From: Epiperipatus broadwayi
Taxonomy: Eukaryota; Onychophora; Udeonychophora; Euonychophora; Peripatidae
Assembly: GCA_028023455.1 (NCBI GenBank)
Contig: JAQFVV010000030.1
Span: 2,500,501 to 2,564,500, forward strand
DNA length: 64,000 nt
Direction: 5' to 3'
The notes under the pieces were generated by a model, which saw nothing but the letters and a program-made list of their open reading frames with translations, was not told where the DNA came from and did no database searches. Below are positions 1-10,968 of the stretch, piece after piece; the first letter of the stretch is position 1; every line of letters begins with the position of its first letter. The position numbers and the translations under genes were made by a program.

Positions 1-87
1 CTTATCATGTGGATTATCATGTTCAAAGTCCATGGTCGCTATCCTTTAGTCATCAACAGGTGTCTGTCCAGTTACTTTCTTTTTCTT

Positions 88-1608
88 TTAGTTTCTATCT
101 GGAGGTTCTTTCTTTTTCCGGAATAGCCTTAAAGACCGAGCATTGTATGTTCCCTTTTCTTCAACCCCTTGACCCACAACAAAAGCATTATTCCCATATC
201 ATTTTCTTATAGTGTATGGCCCCTCATAAATAGGTTGGAATTTCTTGAATAGATTTCGCTCCGGATGACTCACAGGATGCACTCTTACCATGACTTCATC
301 CCCTATTCTGAACTGATTCTCCCTGCCCTTTACTCTTTGTTGTCTTATCTCACCCATTTTCCTCATCTGGCTGCGTGCTTGTTCTGCATCCCTTCTTCTG
401 TTTATTGCTCTGGTTCCCACAGGTAACCTAATGTCAAATGGGCAAGGAATATTTTTCCCAAAGTGTAGACGAATGGGTTCAAAACCTGTAGACTCACTCC
501 TTGCACAATTGATCATGTTCACTATGCGTGGTGTCTCCTTCACCCACTTACGGTGATCCTCCGATATATATACCTGGAACAAATGTCCCAGCTCCCTCAT
601 GACCCGTTCACATGGGTTCGATTGCGGGTTACGGATCGATGTCAGGGAGTATTTTATCCTGTGCTTGTCAATCCATCTCTTCCATTTCCTAGATGTGAAT
701 GGGGTCCCATGATCCGAGAGGATTCGGGCAGGAACTCCCGCAATCTTAAAATGTTGTTCTAGGGCCTTCATGGTTTGCTTAGCATTCGCTTGGGTAATTG
801 GATAAGCTGATACCAACTTTGAGAAAAGGTCATATGTGACCAGGAGGTACCTTCTCTTATTAAAACTGGGCAGCGGACCATAAAAGTCAATGGCCAATAT
901 ACAGTTTGGCTGATCGGTGTAGATAGGCTGGAGTGGGCCTATCCCTGCCACATTAGGTGGCTTTGTTCTGGCACATGTGTCACAGGTCCTAATAGTGCTG
1001 GCTATGCCTGCATGCATTTTTGGCCAATAGAACCAGTGCCTCATCCAACTCTCCACTTTGTTTACCCCATAATGTCCATAAGTTTCATGAACATATTGAA
1101 TTAACAGCTCTCTAAGTGTCCTGGGTATGACTATGCCTGTCTGCTTCTTTCTCTTGAGCACCCGCTGTAAGAACCCTCCTTTGATGCAGAAGAGTTTCCT
1201 TTCCTTCCACAAAGCGTTTTCTTTCGTTTCTAATATGGGTTGATGTCTCAAGTGGTCCAGCATTTGCTTGCAATCTCCATCATTAATTTGATGTTCCTTT
1301 AAATTACACATCTCCTGAGCTATCGTACGTTCTCGGCACCTTTCAGTTACCGCGATGTATGCTCCTTCACATATTAGGTGCTGACTATTCACCACCGGAT
1401 ATCGACTAAGTGTATCCGCTACAATGTTCTCCGTTCCTCGGCAATATACGACTTTATAGTTAAATTCCTGTAAACATAAACTCCATCTCAATAACCTACC
1501 ATTTGCTAGAAAACTTTGATTTAAGAATTCGAGGCTTCTATGGTCAGTTAACACTATGACTTCTGATCCTATCAAGTACTGCCTGAATTTCTTAAATGCC
1601 CATACCAC
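88..1608 (-). pseudogene. Pol C-terminal part: RNase H remainder and integrase of element 1
   Basis: Carries the end of RNase H and the integrase. RNase H shows VLTDHRSLEFLN (about residues 20-31 from 1608) and the NIVADTLSR ending typical of gypsy RNase H. Integrase has an intact zinc-binding HHCC region (HETYGHYG followed by CDTC) and the DDE core: AIDFYGPLP, LSDHGTPF, and the Glu in NPCERVMREL. A chromodomain is not evident. The main ORF stops at a TGA (199-201), but the same frame continues to TAA at 88-90 and still matches the C-terminus of the related integrase at 43384-44409 (NAF and YNARSL shared), so this TGA is a premature stop. Upstream it is joined by a 1-bp frameshift near 1634 to the RT frame. 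Inactive copy. Confidence 0.9.
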
Positions 1609-3188
1609 AGCGAGGGCCTCCTTTTCCGTAACGTATAATTGAGTTCTGGGCCTCTCAGTAAACGACTAATAAATCCTAATACCCTGTGCTGACCTTCCTG
1701 TATCTGGAACATCGTGGCTCCCAAGCCAAACCCACTACTGTCAGTTTGCACAAAAAATGTCTTGCTGAAATCTGGATATGCCAACATGACCGTCTCTAAG
1801 AAACCTGCCTTTACCTTGTTAAAGCTACACTCCTGCTGTTCATCCCATGTCCACGCTGTTTCCTTCCTCAGCAACTGAAGTAATGGCCCCATGTCCATGG
1901 AGAATCCTTTATAAAATCGATTGTAGAAATTGCACAATCCCAGGAAAGATTTAATATGTTTTCTGTTCCTAGGAGTGGGGAATTCCTGGATGGCTCTGAT
2001 TTTCTCTGGGTTTGGTATCACGCCCTTTCCGCTGATAATATGACCCAGGAATTTGACCTCTGATGTCATTACATGACTCTTGTTTAAATTAATTTTTATA
2101 CCCTTGCTTTGACATTCTTGTAGGAAGCTTTCCACATGTCCAAAATGTTCCTCCATGCTCTCTGATGCGACCACAATGTCGTCCACATATATCACTGCAA
2201 AGCTCTTTATCTTGTCATCCAATACCTGGTCCAAACACCGTACCAGTCTGGCTCCACTATTTCTTAATCCGAATGGAATCCAGTTGAACTGGTATGCTCG
2301 CCCATCATATCTAAATGCAGTGTACTTTCGATCTTTGGGATGGAGCCTGATTTTCCAGTAGCTGGCTGTTAAATCAAACGTAGAAAATACCCCTTTCCCT
2401 TTGAATCTGGTGAGTAATTCACTGATTGGCGGTGGTGCATTAATATCTGGAACTGTTATCTTATTTAGATGCCGAGCATCCAAACACAGACTGATTGATC
2501 CATCTGCCTTTTTCACAGTCACAATAGGATTATTAAATGAGGATGAACATTTAGAAATAACACCCCATTTGAGCATTTGGTCTATCTGTTTCTCAACTTC
2601 CTGTCTGTACTGGTATGGTATGGGGTAAGCACGGGCCCGATATGGCTGGTTTTCCACAAGTTTGATCCTGTGTTCATATCCCTGAATTACCCCAGGCACT
2701 TCTGAAAATACCGTGTTATATTTTTCTAGGATCCTTCCCAACCTGTTCCTTTGGTCATTATCCACTAATGTGGATTCTCCCACTATATTTTCCCATTCTA
2801 TTTCCATCATGGCATTCTGCACCAGACCCTCTTCATGATCGTTCCTCCTATCATCTCTCGATTGCTTTGTAAAATTCAATGTAGTTCCATTAATTTCAGC
2901 CCAGCCCTGTTTGTAGTTTATTACGCAACCGGTTTTGTGCATAAAATCAGAACCCAAGATAATATCGTGGATCAAACCCTCTAAGACCACTAATACATGG
3001 TCATATTCTTCTCCTGCTAACTCTATCCTCACATATACCTGTTGTGATGCAAGTCTTACTTTCTTCCCATTCGCCACAAGCACCTGAACTGATTTTAATG
3101 GCAGTGTTTTGAGGTCGAGAGAACTGCCCTTTAATATGCCAAACATTTCCTGAGACATCACAGAAATCTGGCTTTCTGAATCTAGCAA
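1572..3188 (-). pseudogene. Pol N-terminal part: protease, reverse transcriptase, start of RNase H of element 1
   Basis: Begins with a retropepsin whose active-site motif reads LLDSESQISV, where the family has D-T/S-G, so the Gly after the catalytic Asp-Ser is replaced by Glu, probably inactivating. Reverse transcriptase follows with LCLDARHLNK, STFDLTASYWKIRL (motif A Asp), FGLRNSGA and the catalytic YVDD, then FLGHIISGKG and the start of RNase H (VQTDSSGFGLGA). The frame is lost near 1634, where a 1-bp deletion shifts the TEKEAL-like stretch out of frame; the next ORF resumes it. The 5' boundary is arbitrary, since the true reading comes in from Gag through a frameshift at an A-run near 3220. 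The first codon is TTG, not a real start. Confidence 0.9.
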
Positions 3189-3207
3189 CGCTTTGGCCCT
3201 GACTCCA

Positions 3208-4618
3208 TCAATTTTTTATTGCTAATTTTGGACATATCTGCGGTGCTATCTCCAACATTTCCTCAGTATCCTTGTATCCTAGGTTTGCCACCTGCATTTG
3301 ATGACATTCCTTGTCTTGTTCTGCTCTGTTTTGACTGTTATCCAATGATGTCAATACTCGTGCCATCTGTTCGACTGTTTCATTACATATCAGTATCTGG
3401 GCAATGTCTTCTGGTAGGTTTCGTTTGACTATCCGCATAATCTGATGTTCTGAAAGCGGGGATGTCATGATTGTCCTCAGCTTTGCTACCTGTCAACATA
3501 AAAATGGAGTGAACGGCTCTCCCGGTCTCCACCTGTCTTGTGATATCTGGTGCAGAACGTTTTCCTGGTGCTCTTCGCTCCAGTAACTGGTGAGCAAAGC
3601 TGCCTTATAATCCTCAAATGTTGGTTTTTCAAACGAGTCCCACCATTCCTGTGAAGCATTCTGTAGGTGACTGCATGCGATGGCAATCATGGCTTCTTCA
3701 CTCAATCCGTTCAATGTGCCGTACCTTTCAAGGCTACCCAGGTGTTCTATGGGGTTTTCTCCCATGTGACCCGAAAAAACTTGAATCTTCAAAAATTGAT
3801 TTACTGTTATTACACCTGCTATCACACAAATTTGTCCCTATCACATTTTTAAATTCTCGTTTTTCCCCATCTACTGTAGACCCCCGCTTCTCTACTATTA
3901 CGGCTAGCTGGTTTACATCTATACGTACATCATCTACACCTTTTTCATTTTCCTGTTTTATCTCCTCCAATTTCTTTCCCTGCTCTACTTTAAACTTCTC
4001 TACTTCTCGACACACAGTTTCTATTTTATCCTCTATATGTGCCACCCTTCCCTCTACTTTCATCACAACCTCTTGTTCTAAATTATGTACATTTCCCGTG
4101 AGTCGCTGCTCTAAATTTTCGAGTAATTCAGCCTGTCCGTTCAGCCTTTCATTTGTGACAGAAATCTGATTTCAGGTTTGTTCGACCCTTTTACTCAACT
4201 CGTCATTTTTTATATCAAATTTGTCAATCAACTGTTTTTGCCACTCGTCTATCATTTTCTTATTATCTTCCTTTAATTCCTTCATAAACTGTTGCTGATT
4301 TTCTATCATTTTCTTATTTATTTCATCTCTCTGCTCATCTCTTTCCTTTATCTCCTTTATAAAATGCTGCTGGTCCTCCACCATTTTCTCCAACATTTTC
4401 ATTAAATTATAAATTTCTATATTAACTTTCTGATCTTGTTTATCATTATTAATTTCAATTTCATTTTCACTATTGGTTTCTATTTCTCTTTCACTATCTG
4501 TTTCTCCGGATAATTCCGTTTGTTCTTCACTGGTAATTTTTTTTGTTTCAACTTGATCGTCCATTTTTGCTTTTGATCTCGTTTGCATTGATTCCAAATA
4601 AATATTATCACTTACCAA
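3208..4618 (-). pseudogene. Gag of element 1, broken by two TGA stops and a frameshift
   Basis: Structural polyprotein of the element. The first segment (4172-4618) starts MVSDNIYLES with MQTRSK ten residues in, and continues as an acidic, then Lys/Glu/Gln-rich coiled coil. A TGA at 4172-4174 interrupts it, but the same frame runs on as coiled coil to about 3840. A 1-bp shift near 3835 leads to the conserved retrotransposon Gag core (KIQVFSG, EWWDSF, FEDYKAAL, 3493-3825). A further TGA at 3493-3495 is followed in frame by 3208-3468 (MRIVKRNLPEDI). The core matches the shorter Gag at 46589-47089 in order and spacing. No CCHC knuckle is visible. The last residues (CPKLAIKN) already resemble the start of the protease domain. 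Confidence 0.8.
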
Positions 4619-5305
4619 GTAATTATTTTATTCCAACTATTATTAAATGCAATACTGTTTTATTAATTCTATTTCATATTAGGTACGTTTGCTGGACTTC
4701 CCCGTCTTCATTCATTAACTCACTTGTTTATGCTGCTTTAAAGATCCCCTTAAACTTACAAACTTCTATTATTCAAATAATAAAATCTCTCCCTTTTTTT
4801 TTTATATATATAATGTAGATCGTGCCTAGAAAATCTTACCCCGTCTCTTTCTCTCTTTCATAAAATTCAGTTGTCCTTTGCCCCACTTTTCCCTCTCACC
4901 AAGCGATCTTTTATTATTATTCTATATTTTTATCTAAATCTTAGGTCTATTCTACTGTCTTTACAACTACTATATAAACTACATATATACGGTTAGGCCG
5001 TCTAATCCTTATTTTAACACTTTTTTTTTTCTTTTAATACTGTTCTTCTTTTTTATATATATTTTTTATAACAACACATATAAATTCTTAATTTGAAACA
5101 AAACCCATTTGTTTTTTAAAAAAAACTTTTTTTTTCTTCCTTTTTTTTTTTTTATAAAATATTTCTCAGTCTAAATTCGATTTTCCGATTGTTTGACTTT
5201 ATTTAACCTTGCTGTATAGATCACATATGTGTAGATCTATTTTAATCAGGGCGCTATAATTTAATTCAATCTGATTTTTTTTTTTTTTACTTTGAATGTG
5301 ATAAA
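4619..5305 (-). other. Untranslated leader of element 1
   Basis: AT-rich stretch between the primer-binding site and the Gag start, with several T-runs of 8-13 on the plus strand. No ORF resembling a protein and no internal repeat of note. By position it is the 5' leader, where packaging and dimerisation signals would lie; I cannot identify them. Confidence 0.6.
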
Positions 5306-5323
5306 ATCCCGGACTGGCCCCCA
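5306..5323 (-). promoter_or_regulatory. Primer-binding site, tRNA-Pro-like
   Basis: On the minus strand this reads TGGGGGCCAGTCCGGGAT, 3 nt after the putative LTR end (TTACA at 5331-5327). It matches the known tRNA-Pro primer-binding site TGGGGGCTCGTCCGGGAT at 16 of 18 positions, with both mismatches adjacent in the middle. It starts with the TGG that pairs with the CCA end of a tRNA. This fixes the boundary between the 5' LTR and the internal region. Confidence 0.8.
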
Positions 5324-5326
5324 AAA

Positions 5327-6880
5327 TGTAATACAACCACCGTTCGGTTCACTACCCAGCCGCACTTAATTATGTGATCGACCGTTTCACCATCGATGAT
5401 GATTACCACAAGCAAGAAGCCAATATACACCCCCAAAATTGAGTATATATTCTTAATTGAACACTGACATAATATAAAATATCATCCCAGCATTATATTT
5501 CCCAATTAAACGCTTCTTCTCTGCTGGGCAAATTATTCGAATCGAATAATTTGTTCTGCCCAGCGCTTGGAATATTTATAAATTTATTCCCGGAATTATC
5601 ACGGTACAGCAGGAATATCAATTATAGCCCTTCTTTCCCTTTATTTACGATACGAAAGGACTTATTTATCCATTTCGATTGCTTTATTATTATTACTCCT
5701 CACTTAATAAACTTGTTAGCTCGAATGACCTAGATTTAATTCATTCTAAATATTTATTCGCTTGGTAAAGAAAAGAAAACGCAAATGACTATTCACTTCC
5801 TTTTATAAATAAACTTTTAATTTTGCAATTCGTTATTTCTAATGACATAATAAAATCATAAAACACATATACCTATCACACACCAACATAATATACACAT
5901 AAATAAAATAGTAAAGAATATAATTCAAATTAAACATTAAATAAACTAGCGTAACCCAATTGTTACTTTCTTATACATTATTATAGTAAAATCATAAGTT
6001 CTTTTAATTATATTTGTCCGAAGTATTGCGCAAATTTTAATAGTTTTAGTTTCTGACTGATTTCTTTGTTCACAAATTAATTCTGACATGCATGTATTAA
6101 TAATAGTTACCTAGGTATGGAGTCCTCAATGAAGGATCAACCATCGAGTGGGAAAAATTTCCCTTCTTTTGCAGAGATGGTTGCTCGCTTTTCCGATGTC
6201 CCAGTTAGTGGAGTGAGAGTTTATAATCTTTTGGCGTGGGTTTGATTTCTTTCTAATTCCGACTTTCAGTATGTATTCATCCCTTTAAATATCCTATTAC
6301 GAATCTTCAGGCAGATCTGGTTCCATAACGGCGGTCTCTTCTCGGCAGCATTTTAGATGTTATAGGTAGTGAGCGAATGGTTGGACGGAAATAGACCGAG
6401 CAAACGCCCGTTATTTGCTACTAGCCCTCCATGTTAGCGTACCCAACTAAGTTCGTTAACATTTGAATAATACGTCCTCGCTATTCTCTAGACAGTTTCT
6501 TCCCTTCTATTATTTTTTATGTTAAGTTTTAGTCAGCAAAAGAAAACACAACCAGTTACTTCTAAATCAGCTCTGCTTATCTCTGCTATCGTTCTATAGA
6601 ATGTTACTAATTGCATCATTCCTTTTCATTCTTTATCTTGTACCAATCTATCTGGAATTTTTTGTACTAGTTTTACATTTTTCAATTTTATAATTACAAT
6701 TATTTTCTTTCATTCTTTTGATACATTTAAAATATTGAATGTTACTAATTGCAACATTCCTTTACATTACTTTATCTTGTACCAGTCTATCTGGAAATTT
6801 GGTACAAGTTTTACATTTTTAATTTTACAATTACAATTATTTCTTTCATTCTTTTGATACGTGATTTTCTTATTTAACAA
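5327..6880 (-). mobile_element. 5' LTR of element 1 (right boundary uncertain)
   Basis: Starts on the plus strand with TGTAATACAACC, directly outside the primer-binding site. The partner LTR lies off the window, so the outer end cannot be set by comparison; the end given is only the limit of the internal tandem repeat at 6601-6860. The first ~300 bases are less AT-rich than what follows. There is no protein-coding ORF. The sequence does not match the LTR of the 41114-49806 element beyond TGTAA at the edge. Confidence 0.45.
6601..6860. repeat. Tandem duplication, two units of about 123 bp
   Basis: Units 6601-6724 and 6739-6860 (period 138) both run from ATGTTACTAATTGCA to TTCTTTTGATAC, separated by a 14-bp spacer. 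They differ by scattered substitutions and small T-run indels. They lie inside or just beyond the 5' LTR of element 1. Confidence 0.8.
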
Positions 6881-7401
6881 AGAAAGAAAGAGACGCGTTC
6901 ATTATACACCCCTCCCCTTTCCTTTCTAATCTTCAATCTTTATTTAGTTTTTTCTAATTTCTTTTAAAATAAGTTTTTAGAATCCTTTTAACTACAATTT
7001 TTTTTTTTTCCCTTTTTTTTTTTTATTGGTTTTCTATTTCTTTTAACGAAACCCTTTTTCTTTATTATTATTATTGACGATCAATAATATATATACATGC
7101 GAGACTATATTATATGTAGATATCGCAATATGAATGACGGAAACAATGCAAATTTAAGTAACGTTTATGCAGAATGGTTAAAACCAAAAGACAGGAGAGA
7201 GAAGTTATAAAATAAATGCCATTAATAACAAATGTAATCCTTAATTCTAGAATTGTTCAATAATAAGTAATTGTGAATTGTTGACAAATGTGTTAATTGA
7301 AAAAATTAGAAGCAGATGTTTTTACATTGTAAGTATTTAAATTTTCTTATTTTTTATTTGAATGGAAAAGGGAAGCCACAGTAATCAGCTAAATTCTGTC
7401 T
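6881..7401. other. AT-rich stretch, nothing identified
   Basis: T-runs at about 7000-7025 and simple ATT/TA repeats near 7060-7120. No ORF, repeat unit or RNA gene that I can support. Confidence 0.5.
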
Positions 7402-7655
7402 TCATGAACTAATGATTTGACTTGATTTTAGAGTAGTTTTTTCATTGTGTTCCATTGTAATGTATGTAGTACAAGTGGTATGCTGTAAGATCGAATCAAT
7501 GCATATAAGTAGGTACAAAATTTGGCTGAATATTAATACTATTCTTGTATTGTCTTTTTTTTTTATTATATGCGCTTTTTTAAATTGCTGCACAAAGTTT
7601 TTTATTTTTGAAAAAAAGTGCGCACACGGGTCACAAAAAATTAGAGGGAACACTG
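7402..7655 (-). mobile_element. Possible hAT-like transposon terminus
   Basis: Read on the minus strand from 7655 the sequence begins CAGTGTTCCCTCTAA, a CAGTG-type end found on several hAT families, followed by an ORF of 83 codons with no recognised domain. The matching opposite terminus is not visible, so this would be one end of a truncated or broken element whose body lies to the left. It is separate from the transposase remnant at 7970-9216, which lies on the other side. Confidence 0.35.
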
Positions 7656-7969
7656 ATTATAAGCCTTTATTGTCACTTTTGACTGTTTTATTATAATATA
7701 TTTGAATTCATTTGCATAATTTTTATTTTATACTAATTGTAAATTATTTTTTTACTATAATTATATTAAGCATAGCTTTTAATTATTTTACATTTGTTTT
7801 ATATATTATAATTTTTCAAACTTTAATTTTTGCTACTAAACATTTACCAAATCATTGTTATGATAATTAAATGCTTTTACATTATTGACGCTTTTTAGTA
7901 TTTTTGTTTTAATTTTGTGTGTTTCTGTTACATTTCTATCTAATATTAGAATTTAAATATTGAAAAATT
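7656..7969. other. AT-rich stretch, nothing identified
   Basis: Very AT-rich sequence between the hAT-like terminus and the transposase remnant. No ORF, repeat or RNA gene seen. Confidence 0.5.
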
Positions 7970-9216
7970 ATTCATGGTTAAAGAGAGAAGAAACTGATTT
8001 CTTCAAAATTTAATGTTAAAATCAGGTCTCATCTAAGACAATGAGTTATTTAAATAGGGGATTTACAGATGCTCCTAATGCATTGTCTGTTTTATGTTAT
8101 AATGACTAGCAAACAATTCATTGTTTCCATTTGCATTTGATTGCAAGAAGAAAAAAATTTTTTTTTTAAACAGATGACTTGATTTTCTAGAAAAATCTGA
8201 AATTCAAAGGGGCATCTTTTCACATGAATTACTACATTGCAGTTTAATGGTGAAACTTATACAATTGGAGAGACACTCATTAAGCTTTATATGAAAGATA
8301 TTGTATCATGTATGTTCGTCTTTTAAAAAATACATCATAATTATCAAATAATACTGTGTTTCATGCCACATCAAAGATCTTTATGCTGACAGAGAAAGAG
8401 CTTATTTATCGATTTGCAATGGTATGAAGTTATAAGGTATTCTGAAAGGTGCTACATAAGCTACAAAAAATAATTATTTTGTATAGGTAAGGACTAGAGA
8501 CAAAAAAAACTGATATATTTAAAAACTATTTTGGATGAAACCATAAAATCCAGATTATTTTAACCTTTATGCAATGAAATGGGTAGCGAACATGCTGCAT
8601 TTTTATTACATATGCTAACCAGATGGGAAAAACTCTTGAGACTTTTTGAACATCATAGAAATTATTTAGGACAGAATGGCATTGAATTTTTAACAAATCC
8701 TTTTTGATAGATGAGTTGTATATTTGGCAGATGTTTGTACTAAATGCAATGAAATTTCTTATTAAAAGGAAAGAATATCGCAATTTTTAATGCAAGATAT
8801 AAAATTGTATCTTTTGATAAAAGAAGTTGCAATTTTAGATTTCTATACTAGAACAGAATAATTTTGATTGTTCTTATCTTGCATGAATTTTTAACTGAAA
8901 TACATTCTGAAGTAGATGATGAAGTTTCTAAGATAATTTTAGAATATTTGCATGACTTAAAATCAATCCTTTCACAATATTACCCAAAATCCTGCGAGAA
9001 TGATTCCTGGGTTCAGAATACTGTAACGGTCAGGTTTGTACATTTGCTCAACAGACCAAGAGTCCGAGTCAGAGAACCAAAAGCTGACCAAGTTCGGGAT
9101 AGTAATATCCTGTCTGATCATACTTCAAATATTTCACCCATGCATCCAAATCAACCCATTGCGAATGACATGCCTGAGGCTACATTTGATATCTCTTCAT
9201 TCATGTTCCAGCAATA
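7970..9216 (+). pseudogene. Decayed hAT transposase (SCAND3/ZBED5-like)
   Basis: A string of fragments in changing frames matches the order of a hAT transposase of the kind also found in SCAND3/ZBED5-type proteins. Near 8256-8310 a frame reads YTIGETLIKLYMKDIV, close to the family's HTIGE..L.P..KDIV. Near 8358-8420 it reads NNTVS then IKDLYADREKELIY, matching the NTV.RRI..M..D stretch. From about 8600 come pieces like LTRWEKLLRLFEHHRN. The last ORF, 8864-9217, has EVDDEVSKIILEYLHDLKSILSQYYP then a WVQN ending, like the family's L..YYP...WI.NPF. Stops and frameshifts are many, so it is dead. No terminal inverted repeats found. Confidence 0.55.
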
Positions 9217-9374
9217 GCCAAGCAGTAAAACATGAGACACCCCCACCTTCACATATGATGTTATATAACTTAACTAGTGATTCATAAAGTAATGAGCAAG
9301 AATGGAGACTGATATAAATTTATATTTCATAAATTTAATGAAACAATAAGTTATAAAGCAAAATAAATTATGTA

Positions 9375-9720
9375 CATATTGCTCACACGCGGGTGAGTGA
9401 ATACTCAAGGTTACAAAAACTATAATAAAGCAAATTATATATTGCTCACACCCAAGTGAGTGAATACTTAGGTTCACAAAGAATATTAATGAATAGTCAG
9501 TAAATGATAACGCAAATTATATATATACTGCTCACACACTGGTGAGTGAATACTTAGATTTACAAAGAATATTAATGGTCAGTAAATAACACAAATTATA
9601 TATACTGCTCACAGAGGTGAGTGAATACTTAGATTTACAAAATGTTTAATGTGATTAACAATAAACAAAACCAATTATATTTGCTCACGGCAGGTGAATG
9701 AAATTTAGGGTTGCAAAATG
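9375..9720. repeat. Minisatellite of five units, each with a CTCAC/GTGAG hairpin
   Basis: Five imperfect units start at about 9382, 9445, 9531, 9608 and 9684 (spacing 63, 86, 77, 76). Each has GCTCAC, a 4-6 nt loop, then GTGAGTGAATACT (GTGAATGAA in the last unit), followed by an AT-rich spacer with ATTTACAAA and CAAATTATAT. The loops differ in every unit: ACGCGG, ACCCAA, ACACTG, AGAG, GGCAG. It directly follows the hAT remnant. Confidence 0.8.
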
Positions 9721-10116
9721 TCTAAATAGGTTATGAGTTGCAGAGCTGACAATATACTTATACCATCTTTTATGTCCCAACCCATGCCATGATCTACATT
9801 GTGAAAATCAGTAATAGTTAGAGTGATCAATTATTGGCAACAGTTTGGGATTATATTATTATTTTTACTAAGTTTAAACATAGGTTATAATGATATTTGC
9901 ATGATATTATATATAATTACTACACAGATAATCATACTAACTCTGATTCCATATAGGATCAAAGCCGATGTTACTCTCTATGGGGGTTGAACTGATGTTG
10001 GACAGTCGAACGTCAGATTCTAGGGTGTTACAAACGGTTGTTTTATAATAGCGTGTTGAAACCACCAGAGGGTGTGGTTTGTTTGTAAACAAAGATAAAT
10101 ATAATGTTTGGTTTGG
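9721..10116. other. Spacer without identified features
   Basis: Mixed AT-rich sequence with a short more GC-rich patch at 9955-10075. No recognised protein. A minus-strand ORF of 74 codons (9937-10161) has no family resemblance. Confidence 0.4.
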
Positions 10117-10375
10117 TTTGTTTATCACATTTATAAAAGTAATATCAAATAAAAAATCCAAAAATGAATTTAAAAAAGTACTTAATTTTTTTTATTCTTT
10201 TCATTACTTATATTTTTGGGCTAGTTTTTTTTTTGTAAAGTATGTATTTTATTGTTTTGTTTATCACATTTAAAAGTACTATAAAATCAATTTTGAACCA
10301 AAAAAATATCTAAATAAAAAATGAATTTTAAAAAGTAGTTACTTTTTATTCTTCTCGTTACTTATATTTTCGGTT
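10117..10375. repeat. Imperfect tandem duplication, two units of about 100-120 bp
   Basis: Units at about 10117-10218 and 10255-10375 share TTGTTTATCACATTT, AAAAATGAATTT and the ATTCTT...TTACTTATATTTT stretch, with many small indels. AT-rich and without coding signal. Confidence 0.65.
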
Positions 10376-10520
10376 CGGTATTCTACGAAATCAGCTTCTT
10401 TTTTTGTTTGTTTCATTTTTATAAATTATAAATAAATATATTTTCCATTTAACGGTAACATTTACAACCAAAAGTCAAAGTTTTTACGGTAATTACCAAA
10501 ACCATAAATATATACGGCAA

Positions 10521-10913
10521 TTAAAACCAACTTTTTGGGCTCTTCAGGGACAGCACGCATGCAGCTTCAAGCTCTTTTGTTTGATAACTCTTCCAGCAGT
10601 CAGGGAATTCTTTGACATTCGGAAACTTTCCTATTTCAGCCATTTGATTAAGCTCGCAGTTGTTCTCGCAGAAACGTGGCTTACAGCGTGATTTGATCCG
10701 AATAGCGCTTGCACCTATACTTGCCGAATTTTTTGAGCAGAAAATGTGGGCTAGGGAAGCTTGAGACTGCTCATAATTGTTAGTAGACATTCCTAAAACA
10801 TGGGAGATAGAGGGGGAGGTGGTCTTAATGAATATTAAAATATTTTTGACAATTGGAATTCCAGCCACCTCACACAATACTGTAGCCAAAAGTGAAATGT
10901 GATCGCACATCAA
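10521..10913 (-). CDS. Unrecognised ORF, 130 codons, possible exon or gene fragment
   Basis: I do not recognise this protein. It is open for 130 codons in a stretch clearly richer in G+C than its surroundings, unlike most chance ORFs here, with balanced composition and six Cys (about residues 3, 14, 59, 78, 82 and 86). No signal peptide, membrane segment or family motif is clear. A splice-acceptor-like CTACAG lies at 10886-10881 on the minus strand, so coding sequence could begin near 10880 instead of at the ATG. The left edge of a possible solo LTR (10881) also falls there, and if that LTR is real the first ~11 residues belong to the LTR. It could be an exon, a transposon gene fragment, or chance. 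Confidence 0.3.
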   Translation of the reverse strand: MMCDHISLLATVLCEVAGIPIVKNILIFIKTTSPSISHVLGMSTNNYEQSQASLAHIFCSKNSASIGASAIRIKSRCKPRFCENNCELNQMAEIGKFPNVKEFPDCWKSYQTKELEAACVLSLKSPKSWF

Positions 10914-10968
10914 AAATGCTTACCCCAAATCTGAGCTGTAAGCTGACACGATAGCTTCTGCGGCAGAT

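Larger units (their letters stand above)
1..5326 (-). mobile_element. Ty3/gypsy-like LTR retrotransposon 1, internal region (3' end off the window)
   Basis: Decayed LTR retrotransposon on the minus strand. From its 5' end at 5326 downward it has a primer-binding site, an AT-rich leader, Gag with an N-terminal coiled coil, protease, reverse transcriptase, RNase H and integrase, the Pol order of Ty3/gypsy elements (integrase after RNase H). The coding region ends at a TAA at 88-90. The polypurine tract and 3' LTR should lie at or left of position 1, and I see no clear polypurine tract in 1-87. The frame is broken by TGA stops at 4172-4174, 3493-3495 and 199-201 and by frameshifts near 3835, 3220 and 1634. 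It is related to, but clearly distinct from, the element at 41114-49806. No envelope-like ORF is visible. Confidence 0.9.

Noticed and set aside
3205-3235. Programmed frameshift between Gag and Pol of element 1
   Set aside because: A run AAAAAAT lies at the junction, but the needed shift is +1 and a -1 slip would not reach the Pol frame. A 1-bp insertion in the A-run is simpler in an element with other frameshifts.
199-4618. Selenocysteine or reassigned TGA codons in element 1
   Set aside because: Frameshifts accompany the stops, and TGA from CGA by CpG decay explains the sites with known Arg.
9375-9720. CRISPR-like array of hairpin repeats with varying parts
   Set aside because: Eukaryotic context, only five diverged units, spacers similar to each other, no cas genes. 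It is a minisatellite.
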